64,000 bases of DNA from Eimeria necatrix (Eukaryota; Apicomplexa; Conoidasida; Eucoccidiorida; Eimeriidae). Shown in pieces: positions 13,761-25,658 of the stretch. Position 1 is the first letter of the stretch; each line of letters begins with the position of its first letter. Below the pieces are notes generated by a model. The model did not search any database. It was not told where the DNA came from and was given only the letters and a program-made list of their open reading frames with translations. The stretch is taken from the NCBI RefSeq assembly GCF_000499385.1, contig NW_013653353.1, positions 62,001 through 126,000 on the forward strand. Reading direction: 5' to 3'. The translations under genes and the position numbers were made by a program.

Positions 13761-16700
13761 CACGAAACTATTAAATTCGCGGCTAAATAGTCAAAGCATA
13801 CTGTAGAGGCACTGTATCTCTGTGGGAAACACATAATGTCCAACACTCGTATTTGGCTTCATTGTTGAGGGACTGTTCTTATGCAGTAATTGCGTAGAGT
13901 AATATTACGTTAATGGATGCCTTAATGTACGTACTGTGTACTTTTTAGTGTCGACTTACGTATGTTTTCAACTGGATACAAAACTCAGCTCGCTGCTTAG
14001 CGAGTTCTTCGCGTGTCAGGATCTGCCTTCTATATAAATTTTTGTCCGTACCGAAAACACATCCTCTTGTGGCACAGAACAAAATAACGGGCATTGACCG
14101 CGTAGTACAACTGGCTGCAGTGATTATTAGAGGGGCAGAGTGAAATGAATAAAGGTACTCACACATTGATAGCTGCCCAACAATTGCAAGATTGCGTCTA
14201 AGTTACAGGCCCTCTTTGCCTTGGCCTTCACCGTTAGGGGGGCTACCTCGGCAGCGGGTGACTACACTGAAGAAGGTGGATTTTTGGATCGTCATTGCTT
14301 CAGATCCGTTACAGTGAGCGAAGGCCATATGCTCTAACGAGCCTTGACCTAGCCCCCACATTGAATCCCACAGAGTGGGGTCTGTCCAACAGCTAAAAGT
14401 AACAGAAGTGGGCTGACCGAGACGAGAGCAAAACGTAACGTTCAAAAGGAGCACCTTTTGCGCACGGAAGGGGCATGCCAGTATTGGTTTCCACTTTTGT
14501 GCCCCACTTGCACCGAGGTTGAGAAGAGTACTGACGCTTTTGGTCTCGAACTGATGCTTTTGGTCTTTTACATTCTTCGTAGGGTGTATCCCTTAAAGTG
14601 AGCTCCTTCGACGAGCTGAACGGCTTACGCACCTCTGTATATCAATTGGGAATTGGGCGCGTTAGATGAGGCGACCGTTCCGTAGCTGGTGTAAAATCCA
14701 CTTAGCCGCACCTTCTGTTGGCGCTCAACGCACGTGACTCCTCTATCACTTTGTTGCATATTCTACAGAGTAAAATTGGAGCAGCTCGGAGGCTTCGGAG
14801 GCTTCCTGCAGATGATCCGATCCGTGGAAGGGCATGCATGGTCCTCTGTCCACCAGCTGACGCTAGCGCTTCGTGATGCTGTGTATTGTGCACCCATTTT
14901 AGCGGCCCGGCAAATGGCGCCCTTTTTAAAGTGTAGTTTTGCGGCATGCAGGATGACGCCAACGGTTCAACTGCAGAGCGAGTCTCCTGCAGACCCTAAG
15001 GTGTAATTTCTCATCTGAAGCTCACTTTTTCCGTAAGAGAACCGCTCGAGCTCCTGACGAACGCTCACGTAAATATAGGAATAACAACGTCGTGGATCAC
15101 TGAAGTACGTTCTGCACGCTGGAGCTGAGCTCCAGTGTGCAGAACGAACTTCAGTACACCTTCAGCTCAGGCTCAGAGTAGCGAGCTCCTACTCACCACA
15201 GCAGTAAATGCGTGAAGTATGACGCTTCATGGTCCCAGCTTTTAAGCCAGTCTTTTACCTTTGGCCAGTCCAAATAGCGTATGGAGCCGGAGAGTGCGCA
15301 TGCAGACGGGAAGAGTTGAAACAAAGGATACTTTCCTAATCAGCTTCTCAAGTAACCGTAAGAGTTTTCAAATGCTCTCTGCGCTGGAGAGCTTTTCACT
15401 TAGAGGCTGCGTTCTGCTAAAGATGCAACATTAACGAGGTCAACAAAAAATGCATCGCGGAGTTTTTTCGGAGAACAGCTTAAGTCTATTCAATCGCCAT
15501 TTTTGCATGGATAAGCCTTGGTAATTCTACGGCTGAAATGCAACTAACGGCTTCCTGTAGAGCCCTTGTGGTTCACTGTAATCGAGCGGTTCTCAGTAGC
15601 TCCTTTTGGGCGGGTCATGAGCCTGTCCAAGTTTCTGACCTATCAGCTTTCGACGATATGCTATTGGTCTACTGTGGCAGTGGCAGTATGTATTGTGTAC
15701 AGAGCCAACACACTTTTGTGGTGCATTGGTTGTTCATAGTTACTGAATAAATCGCAATTGGTTCTTTTGGGCCAGCGGTGAATCATTAAATTGTTTGACC
15801 AACCAGCTTCTGACGGTATTCTAGTGGCTTGCCGTGATATTGACGAGAAACGGTAAGACTTCGATTCATGAGAGGAAGCCTCAGAAAGGTCTACCACAAC
15901 TAAGGAGCATGGCAAACACGTAGATTACCCAGTGAAAACATTTCCGAGGCACTGGAAGAACAAAACAATAGTGGACATTCTATGTTTCATAGTTGGAATA
16001 ATGGGAACCTACCACCCGTCGCCTGTATCGACTGTAGGGCACGACTGGTTCCAGTAGCCGCAGTAATTCGAGCTCCTTCAGTGCGTTTTAGAGTTGTTGC
16101 AGTTAGAAAGGTTGCAGTTGAGTAAGCCGCCTCAATGCAAGAACGCGTTATAGAGTGGTCCGTAAACTAGCTCTAGCAGACGAATTTCTAAATACTCGTG
16201 CATGCTGGCCCTCTAGATGAAACAGGCTCTGCGTAAAAAGAAAGCACCTGCATGGAGCAGTAGTTTGTAGCGCATCTCAGAACAGGCGTATTCTGTGCAT
16301 CTGGCGAGAACTGCTATAGAAGCAACGGCAACTCTGTTCCAACCCGTATTCGACGGCCCAGGCATGCATTGCCAAAACACGTGCATATCTTGGGAGAATA
16401 CGGCACTTCTTGTCCCTATCAACCAGAAAGGCTGTGCCATAACAATTCTTTTGAAGCAGTATGTTACGTTCAGCAGGCTGGTTGCAAGTACCTCACGTCT
16501 CCCGAAGAGAGAATACCCATCGCCCGAAAGTACGTCTGCATAATACACATTTATAATAGTAGTCCTGTATCTGCGGTTAGTCCATTATTGGCTACTAACG
16601 AGGACGGAACGGAAGACAAGCCGCAACAACAGGGCTCGAAACTCGTTCGAGACAGATGTGTTTTCCGGAACAGAAATGGGCCTTAACGCTCGTTGCTCCG

Positions 16701-17635
16701 CAATCAATCTACATATTGGCAAATTATGCACTGCAAATCAGCGGCCATCGCGTGAACGCGAGAGCCAGTGTGCATTATCAAGTATTGAGCGGTGCGGCGA
16801 AAAAAATGACCAACCACTACAGAAGTGGGTGACGCGTAGTCTTCACTCAAAATCTGAATTTGTCAGAAGAAGAAAAGAAGGGCAACCTCGATCTAAGTGT
16901 ATTTGCGCGACGGGGCAGCAGCGTACTAAAGAGCCTGCCCAAGACACACAGCCGCCAGTGGCTCAACATATGAAGATCCATGCATTACACTGGACGTCCA
17001 TATTTGCAACAACAATAGTATACAAGGGAACTGGGAGACGCATCACAATATCGTTTACAAAGAAACTGGCAGATGCATCTAAATATTTTGGCATGCTTGT
17101 TCTCGCAGCTCCTCAACGACTCTGGCTCTTTCCGTCAACCTCTCGCCCGCAGCACTACAGCACGTGCTCACTATAGTGTTGTACGGGCAAGGGGCTCCTT
17201 CAAGTGCAGGTCGCTCCTGATGCATGGTCTTCCAATTGAACGTACTTCTGATAGCATTTTCGTCCCAGCGTGCAGCCCGTGGTGAGGCGGAAGTTACATA
17301 TCTCTTCCCCAACACACAGCAAAGAAATGCGGCGTAGAATTCCGCTTATCGGAAATATGCACAAAAGCTCGTCAAGAAAAGGACCTCGCTCCATTATGCT
17401 TGCTGTTCAAGCCAGTCCAAGGCTTTCTTAATGTCTCTTGTGATCTAAGAACATTTGCTTAGCCAAAAAGACGACATGGTACTCCAAAACTGGGCAGTTG
17501 GAATGACGTCTCTTCGCTGCCCTCATGCGTGGTCACCAACTCCTCAAGTCTCTTGCATAAAAGGAAAGCAACTACAGAGCAGAAGCAAAAATAATTTTTC
17601 GGCGCCTCCGTGGAACACCGTGGATAGTTTTTTTG
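13761..17635. other. Intergenic stretch between convergent genes
   Basis: The glyoxalase-like gene (plus) and the hypothetical gene (minus) converge here, so both 3' UTRs lie in it. A near-perfect 57-bp palindrome at 15099-15155 is listed separately. The blocks around 15555-15660 and 15730-15840 look like a strongly diverged duplication (shared CTTTTGGGC and AACCAGCTT/TATCAGCTT-like words). Open frames at 16369-17176 on the plus strand have no recognisable motif. A short minus-strand segment at 13962-14030 ends in a good donor (GTAAGT) but no partner exon could be found. Confidence 0.4.
15099..15155. repeat. 57-bp near-perfect palindrome (hairpin-forming)
   Basis: Left arm 15099-15126 and right arm 15128-15155 are reverse complements with two mismatches over 28 bp and a single central base. 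The centre reads GGAGCTGAGCTCC. The arms begin ACTGAAGT and end ACTTCAGT. It sits in intergenic DNA downstream of both flanking genes. Confidence 0.9.
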
Positions 17636-20404
17636 TTAAGAATTATCCCTTTTGCGCAGAGTTCCTGTTGAGGCGGGTGATTGTTCTGGGCTCCAGAGCA
17701 GACGGTGGCTATATAGGCTACCTTCTTTCCTTCTCGGGAGGGCTTGTCTACGTGCCCTATAGTCATCTGACGCAACGCGCCGGAGTTCTGGCTTGTCTCC
17801 AGATTCGTGCTCCGTAGGACTTCGGTTTCGTGCTGAGCCAAACTTGATGCGTCCAGGCAGTGGTGGTGGTGCACTCGAAGATGCGTTGCTTTTATTTTCC
17901 TCAAGAGGCGCTTTAGATAATCCGCCGGTACCGTGCCTATCTGGCGTGTCTAAAGGCTTTGCAACGCCTTCGCCTTGAGTTCCCGAGCCTCTTGGCTGGA
18001 TTGACTTTGATGAAGCATGCTCTTCAGGCGTGGTAGCTGCTAGTGGAGCTGGCACCGTGTGTGAGAGTTGCATTTTCTCAACCGAATCTGAAGTGTGGCT
18101 GTGTGCAACAGGTTGCTCACTTGTGCTGGGCGGGGGCACTGGGGACATTTCTTGAGTTTCATTTGACTCACTGCGTGTAGCCAGCTCTTGCGCGTCTGTG
18201 TTTTGATGTTGACTGTCTTCTGCCCGTTCACCTGAAGTAGATAAATCGGTTCCTTGTGGCTCACTGAGCTCCTTCTGCCTAGTTGGCACATTTACTGCCG
18301 TCTTTTGTACAATCTTATGCGGACGATATTCGTCTACTGCCTGTTCAGGTTGGCCCTCTCGGTATACGCGCGGTGGAGGTGGGGGTGGAGAGCTACGGGG
18401 GTAGGTGTTTTCATCCTGCTGTGTGGCACGCGTTTGTCCTGAAACACAGAAAAAGAGTCTGCCAAAAGTGTCGCCCGCGCTTGTTCGCAAGCAGAGAGCC
18501 AAGCGGGCGCGCATTGCAAAAATGTGTTTAGTGAAACTGTGGCTTTTCAGGTCCTTTTTGCGGAACGGAAAGGACCAATAAGCACTGCGGAGTCACGAGG
18601 GACACTTTTTCTGTCAATATTTGGGCATGATAGCTAGTACCTTCCTTGGGTGTTTCCGAATTTGGGTCTCCGTGCACGTTACTGCTGTCAAGTTCTTCTA
18701 GTTCTGAGCGTTGTTGCCGGTTAACGTTGCTATCATCACCACTCCTGGAATCATTGCCTTGAGACAGGGGCAGTGTGTACATCGAAATGAGCGCCTCTTC
18801 GTAGGTTTTCGGCTCTTCAAATAAGGGCGAAAATTCCTTCATATGCGGTGGTCCAATGTTGCCACAGTTCTTCGCTATGCGCTCCTTGTCGGGGTCTGTT
18901 AGCAACCTGCTATCTTCAATGCTCTTCACTGCTTGCAAAAGAAGCAAGTGAGATTTCAAAATTTGGGGGAGGCTTGTACGTTCCCAGCTTAATGACAGTG
19001 CAGCTCTCACGAGACTAAGAGCCTTTTCAGAATTTCCCTGTGCTCTAACTGCACAAGTCAGTTGTTCTTTAAAAAAATGTTCGGAGAAGGCCATGCTAAG
19101 CGCCGCCCAGACATGAATCTGAGCTAGGCGCTCCTTTGATTCGTCTCGGCATCGCGCTAGCAAGTATTGTGTAATGCGGGAGCTGAAAGAATCGCATCCA
19201 GATTCTGAGACGTCCAGCAGGTTATTCAATGCATTGCCAGGAGGCACACTGCTTTCATGAATTTCAGTGATGGCGCGCTGGGACAGCATCTGCTGCAGAA
19301 CCAAGGCTGCAGAAAAACAACAAAATTCGATAGAAAAATTGATTCGTTGAACCACTTCCGTCGGGAAGAACAACTTATGTTTACGGAGTTACTGCCTTAG
19401 AAGTGTTTAGCAGCACATCCAATCACAATACCTTACGCATGTTTTCATGGGTTTACTTGGTCAGCCTACTTGAGTCGATGCACCATTTCAAACATTTTTG
19501 CAACTCCCTGTCTTTTCCGACGGCTGGGTCCTCTTCCAGCATCAGGCTGAATCGCCCGGACATCCATGCAGCGCTGTCCTCTGACATGCCCGCGTCTGAA
19601 TCCTGTTCCCTGTAAAAGTTTAAGTACGCCCTCCGTAGGGTGCGGTAAGTATCTAGAAGTGCAGCTGCCTGCGTGCAAGCAGCCATCACCTGGGGTCCTC
19701 CAAGTGCATCGTCAGGATTGCGCAGACGAAACGCTTGCATGAGGGTCCTTAACAGGTGCTGTCTATAGTCCAATGTGGACGTTTTGGGGAGGAAATGATT
19801 TTGCGAGCAGCCTGAGCAGATCAAGATGAAGCAATTCGAATGAAGGACCGTTGAATTCTTTCAGTAATGTAGGCGCTGCTCGAGAGCATTACTGCAGAAA
19901 TCTCGATAGTTGAAGGGACATATGCAAGGCCCCCACTTCTTCTCCAGGAAAACTTTATCCATAATGTAAAATGTTACCTGAAAATTTGACAAACAATGGC
20001 CTTGCCGGCTGTCCCAGAGTAGCTGCAGAGACGGCGCAAAACGTCGCTATAAGCATTTCCCGGGTAACGTTACTCATAACCCTCACACAGTCAATACAAA
20101 AGGGCAGTGTGCCTGCAGTAACGACAACGTAAAGGCATCTCATGCAGAAATGCAAGCTTACCGACAAAACTGCTTATCACCAGGATCTCGACAAGGAGAC
20201 AGTGCCTGGCCATCGTCTGGAGCAGGACAAAATCCGTCTGCAGATAACAGGAGCTTTTCAGTTCAGACGTGATGCGTCGTCGTGAGCACTGCAAGAGTAG
20301 GATGTGATTCCGATATGAGTCATTACAGTCACCGCTGTCGGATGGAAGCAGTGCCAGGCAAGGGTAAGGCTGATGGCCTCCTGGATCCGTTAGACCATTG
20401 GACA
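17636..20404 (-). CDS. Hypothetical protein, helical N-terminal part with disordered proline-rich tail
   Basis: I do not recognise a family. Minus-strand exons, all phase-compatible: about 20162-20404, 19470-19811, 18641-19306, 17636-18438. The first exon reads in frame from near 20404 but has an in-frame stop just before it, so either a further 5' exon joins there or translation starts at the ATG at 20213. The N-terminal 400 or so residues are leucine- and alanine-rich with helix-like spacing (for example LLQTMARHCLLVEIL and ALSLVRAALSLSWE), suggesting an alpha-helical repeat or scaffold. The C-terminal 270 residues are Ser/Thr/Glu/Pro-rich with a poly-Pro run (PPPPPP) and end in a basic region, so probably disordered. 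Stop at 17636-17638. That it is a gene is well supported by four consistent splice junctions; function is unknown. Confidence 0.7.
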
Positions 20405-21522
20405 CTAGCTACTGAATTGTATGCTGTTGCTTCTGGTTTGTCCTATCCCTGATGGTTTCAAGCGCTGAGAAAATATACGTATACTACGGAGTACTTCCTG
20501 GCCGGTTTAGTGGTTCTTCAGCTGAGAACTTCCAGTCTCCCCAGACGCTATCAGTAGACAGTGTCATCTATCGGTCCGAAATTTTGACAAAATTAAATTT
20601 AAAAAAATGTGGGATCGAAATGCCAAGGTGGTCGCCGCAAAGCCCATTTCTGGTGGTCAGAGGCAAGAAAGGACCAAGACAACTTCTCCGGACGGCCAAA
20701 CTTGCGATGGTCTCTGCATCAAAAGATCCTCTAAATAGAATTATGAGCTATAAACTTTGCTAAGAGATCCAAGATTAACGGTTTTTCACCTCTGTCTGCC
20801 AAATTTTCATTCTTTCAGCGCTGCATGACTTGTTGCTTTATGCCTCGCGTTCTGGCCACGCAGCGCCAACGAAGGCGTTCATTTCGACTCTTATCACTCT
20901 TCCGCATCAAATATAGAAATATCAGCATTTTTCTTGCTTTGAGGTAGCTTTCAGTTTTTTTATATATTGTGTGGTCTTGATGACGAGACATGTTCGATGG
21001 TGCCTCGGCGAAGTGATCTCTGGCGTTTCCTCAACACTGATTCATGGATACGAGCTTATTCTTCATATATACACTTACACCAGCAGTGAATTGCTTATAT
21101 CATCATCAGCGTCTAGTGTACACGAAGGATATGAAACTTAGAGCTGAGAAGCAATGTGAAGTCTTGACTGGCAGGCGCCCATCCTAAGAAATCTGATGAC
21201 GAGGTCACGAGTGTGCTAATAGAACATGAAATAATCAATTTTGCTTTGAAACGAGGACATGGATACTTGCAGAATTCATTAGTTGGACATAGTAGGACAT
21301 AGTAGGGCATTACGTAGTGGCATTGTTGGTATTGCTCCTTTGAAAGTGCGTCAATTTGCTAGAGGAAGTCATTTGATGGAAAATGATGTCATAGTTGGTG
21401 GCAGATATGCAAAATGCTTGGCGCATTTCTGCAAAAACACTGAGCAGTAAGCGAGTCCGGTTTTTTACCGAATGCTGCAGGGATGCTTCACCTCCTTGCC
21501 CTCATTCTGGAACACAAGAGCG

Positions 21523-21650
21523 AAGACTCTCTGCATCCCAGCGCTAAGGCAATAAGCTAAAGCCCACAATACTGGTTTTTAGTGCCTCGCTTGCGCTCTA
21601 AACATCAAGTTTTCCGTCCCTTGCCTTAGCGCTGGGATGCAGAGAGTCTT
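21523..21650. repeat. Perfect 30-bp inverted repeat with 68-bp spacer (MITE-like)
   Basis: Arm 21523-21552 starts AAGACTCTCTGCATCCC, and arm 21621-21650 is its exact reverse complement ending GGGATGCAGAGAGTCTT. The spacer is 68 bp, giving a 128-bp element. Exact identity of both arms in non-coding DNA suggests recent origin, selection, or gene conversion. No clear target-site duplication is visible next to the arms, so the transposon interpretation is tentative. Confidence 0.85.
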
Positions 21651-22458
21651 TAGGCGAAAGTCTGGGTTGGAAACCACTAGAAAATATAAGCCCTCGCCAT
21701 TTTCTACACAGGACAAAAAGGCGTGCCGGTGAAGGAATGCCCTGACAAAAGCTTGAGCTATCCAGTGCGGATCCTCTGTAGGTCCTTCAGAATAAATATC
21801 AAGCTAAAATTAGATTACATTTCCTGCTCATCATTCAATTTTTTTCTAGAATCAAAAGAAGGAGAGTTTTCGACATGCACCCCGCTGCGCATCTCCCCAA
21901 AAGAGATCCGCCAGCACAAGGCTAGCTTGAAGATGACCCTTCCTGCAGGATGAGAAATCTTTTAGCACGGATCAACGGCGCCTCAGCAGCAAAAAAGTGG
22001 TCATAGGCATACAGTAGGAAAACGAAAAAAGGAACTTCTTTTTAGTGAGCAGGGAAACCATTTCATGCGGCTGCTCCATCTCGGCCAGGCTCCCACTGCA
22101 CCGAAAAATAGGCTAGAGCCCTCCATATTGTATCTACCGATGGTTAAGTGCTGTGCTGTCATCAACTGTTTGAGCTGACATACTGGCCAAACCGTCCTAA
22201 TGTGGCGCCTGTTACCCCGTGCTTCTAAGCAATCACTGTCTAGTGCTGTGGTTTTCCCTTCAGTAATTACTCCTGAATACAAGCTATTGAAGAATGTGGG
22301 ACTATTTTTTCAGGTTGTGCCTGACCTATATAAGGCGGCGCGTGGTGCTCGTGGGATTCACAAACACGCATCTTGCCTCAAATATGCAAAAACCTACGAC
22401 GCTGGAATGCACGGGTTCTTAAACTTGAAGTTGTATTATGTAGTGAAGGCTTTCGCCT

Positions 22459-22534
22459 TGGCTAGCAATCAAGTGCTGATACTCCTTGTGGTATGCAGAA
22501 ACCACATGAAGTATCAGCACTTGGCTGCTAGCCA
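22459..22534. repeat. Long hairpin: 34-bp stem, 8-nt loop
   Basis: Left arm 22459-22492 (starting TGGCTAGCAATCAAGTGCTG) and right arm 22501-22534 (ending CAGCACTTGGCTGCTAGCCA) pair at 30 of 34 positions, with an ATGCAGAA loop at 22493-22500. Mismatches are scattered, giving small bulges. Size and shape match a microRNA precursor or a short palindromic element. No coding gene overlaps it convincingly. Strand of any transcript is unknown because the structure is symmetric. Confidence 0.85.
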
Positions 22535-25500
22535 TTTAATAATAATGCTGGTTGTCAAACTTTGCTGATTAAGCATTCATTAAGCTGCGCAACAAAGACC
22601 ACAAGCAAGTCGAAGCAGCAACTATGGCAAGGATATCCAACGAAGATATATATGAGGGTTTTGGTGCAGAGAATACCTCAGTGGAGATTTACAACGATAT
22701 TAAGCAACGAAGCCCATGGCACGGCGTCTTTTTCCCTTTATTAGAGGACAAATCAGACAAAAACACAAGGTCCATGTATCTGGTTGTTCTTTAGAGTCGT
22801 AGTGCTGCACATTACGCGAATAGTGAAGTGTCTTTTATCCTTTCGCAGGAGTTCCTGCTTGATTTATAGCATGATGCTTGGTGATCAAACGCCTCTGCGG
22901 ATTCCTGCTCATGCAACCGAACTGTGGAGCTGCATTACCACGCTCACAGCAAGATGTCTGACTAGTATTTCTGCTCCATTCATCCCGCCTGCCAGTGCTC
23001 TACTTCCCTAAGTAAAGCAGCGCCAGAGCTTTGCGCAGGTACACACATTTTTCTGTTTAAGAGAGGCGAGGGGCTTCATCTTCCTATATTGAGTACCTTA
23101 GTGCGAGGTTGCACGGATTCGTTAGTTTAAAAGACTCACTAATAAGCTGGGAGAAGAGGACAGATCTCCTCACCTGAAATGATAAATGTTTTCTACAAGA
23201 GAACAGACTAATGAAACAGTATCTGGATGATTGGGGTGATGGGATACCTAAATGGACAACGAAATGAAAGCTCAGGCATGTCTCGAGAAATTGAATGACA
23301 GATCTGACTAATGCTGGCTTGTCTAAACCCACTATATCGAGCGAAATTCGCGCGCCCTTTTCACCTCAATGCTCTAATAATTCACGAAATGCATGCTAGG
23401 CGCCCCTTTTGCCAATTTAATTGTAAAAACTACGTGGAGAAAAAGCGAAAAAATGATATGATTGGGAGAGTATGTCTAGTAACTCAGCAAATCCTACGGC
23501 AGCGCAAGTTTCTGAAAGTACGTTCAATGAACCATACAAAAGGGTCTCATTATCCTCACCTCCCACGCGTTGGTCTCAAGAAACTGCGACAACTCATTTT
23601 CGTAGTCCGTCGTCAGTAGGTACGTAACCAAGATATCTCTTTCTAGTAACATTTTTTTTGCACTGAGAAGCTTTTGCATAGCAATAATAATAATAATACG
23701 CGCAGGGTTGCAGGAGTGGTGCTATTCCTACGAGACAAATAGGTGTCTTGGCATTGCGTTGCTGCAATTTGTTTTATTGGGCAGTGCGCTTCACTTCATA
23801 AGTGCAGAGCTCACAGATGGATATGGGGGCGTGAAGGTGCAGAACATTTGCAATGCCACCTAATACCCGCTAGGATACTCTCCGATGGAATGCTTCACCC
23901 GCTTGCTGGCGAATGATTGTCTACGTCTTCTAAAGATGATGAAACGATCTAAGCAGGACCTATTGTTTCCCGCTGCATCGCAACCGAGTAACCCTATTCT
24001 GAGTGAGTCTACTGGCTCTTCGCGCCTCTTGCTAGCCCCTGGATAACAGGTCTCACTACCTTTGATGGGACTCTGCTTGTCACCTAGTTGCTATTTAGGT
24101 TGTGAAGCTCAAGAATGCTAGCGAACGGGGTCACGCTAGTGCCATACTGGCTGCAAGAGGTTGTTGACTAATTCGTGTCTAGAGTGCTGTGGTCAACTTA
24201 GTTCTTGTAAATTTGCTCAGTTGAAAAATGCCGACTAACTTAGTGGGCATGCGACTGTGTACATGTGAGCTTGGTTTCCTCTGAAACAGTGTAGAAATGG
24301 CATCAGGTACTGTGTTAGGAACACAGATTCCACTGAACAAAAGCAGCAGACTGGGTACAGGGTCACTGTCACTTACGTGCATGGGCTTTCAGCGGGTCTA
24401 ATGACAACAGCAGGCTCAAGTGACACGGCGAGTATCTCTAACAGCTGCATGCTCAGCAGTGCACGAGGTGCCCGTGATGGATGAGCAGTTGTTGCAGAGG
24501 ACTGTCAAATATGTAGCATGAGTGTGCAAGGAGATACGGCATTCTACGGAGTGTGCGATCCCACGACGGCAGTGAGAGGCGTTATGGACTGCAATCTAAG
24601 GCGCATGGAGAAGCACGAGCAGTTACACCGGGGAAATAGGCTGCAATCATGTAGAGTCTCGGGATGGAAAGGAGCCAATATCGCGGAGATGACATGCATA
24701 ATGACGGGGAACTCGGCCCGCGATGCTCCGATTCCATTTTATGGTCCTTCTTGCCACTGTTGTTTGCTTTAGAGTACAACGCTACCCCATCAGTAGTTAA
24801 GGCTTTAAACAAGACTGAACTACTGGCGAACAACGGAACTGCTAGCCTAATGTAAAAAATGCTTAAGGACCACGGGTAGTAGCTGCGGCCCGATGCCATG
24901 CTCGATTGCAGCTAGTTCGGTGAGTGGCTGGGACCAGTATGTTTTTAGACAGTCGCAACTGAGTCAGTAGATGCAATACATGGAGACTGAATTACGCTCA
25001 GAAACGGGTTTCGTCTGTTTGTGGTTGAAACGCCTTCAGATCATCTCAGCTTGCTATCGCGTGGCAAGCCTTCCCTATGTACAGTTGAAATGACTGCCAA
25101 GGAAAATTCGTGTGCAAAAGATTAGTTACCTTCCCGCATCTCTGCATTGCTCACAAAAAATTCGAGTTGACTTCTAATCCTGAGTAGCTTTTGCCATGTG
25201 GCCCGCATGCAACAGCACTGAATTGGTAGCCCTACATTCGGATATGTGAAATCCAGGGAAATTCTATTGCAAGGATGTGAGTTTTGCGCTTGCTACAGAG
25301 TAGCTTAGTGGATTATTAGAGCATTTGTTCCTTTATTTCAATGTGTCGTAAGACATAGCATTAGGATACCATTTGGACCCCTTCCATCGTTCTGATGTGC
25401 ACGCGCCCTTGTCATTCGAGCTTTATTAGCTACAGGAAATGCTTAATATTTGTATAACTAAAGTTTAATGAGCTCATCTATGTTCACTGGCCCATCGCAT

Positions 25501-25658
25501 CAACGAAAGCTCAGTCAACCCCTCTGCTGATAGAGTGGATTTACAGCGTCGTCCTCTATTGTGTTGAATGGGTCTTGTGCGCATCCTCATTCCTGAGGCA
25601 ACTGTTTCTCCATCTAAATTTCACACAAGGGACAACGGAACTACAGTACTCATGTGAG

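Larger units (their letters stand above)
20405..25658. other. Large intergenic stretch with two inverted-repeat structures
   Basis: No protein-coding exon with family resemblance was found. Open frames at 20452-20763, 22200-22568 and 24518-24899 lack motifs. The region holds a perfect 30-bp inverted repeat (21523-21650) and a long hairpin (22459-22534), listed separately, and AT-rich patches near 20930-21100 and 23650-23700 (an ATA/ATAATA run). It lies between a minus-strand gene on the left and a plus-strand gene on the right, so both promoters should lie at its edges. Confidence 0.45.

Noticed and set aside
13962..14060. Minus-strand exon-like segment with TREELAKQRAEF ending at a GTAAGT donor
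   Set aside because: No partner exon or acceptor could be found before the 3' end of the neighbouring gene; a single segment is not enough to call a gene.
16369..17176. Two overlapping plus-strand frames, the second 172 codons
   Set aside because: No motif, no splice context, and composition unlike neighbouring coding exons.
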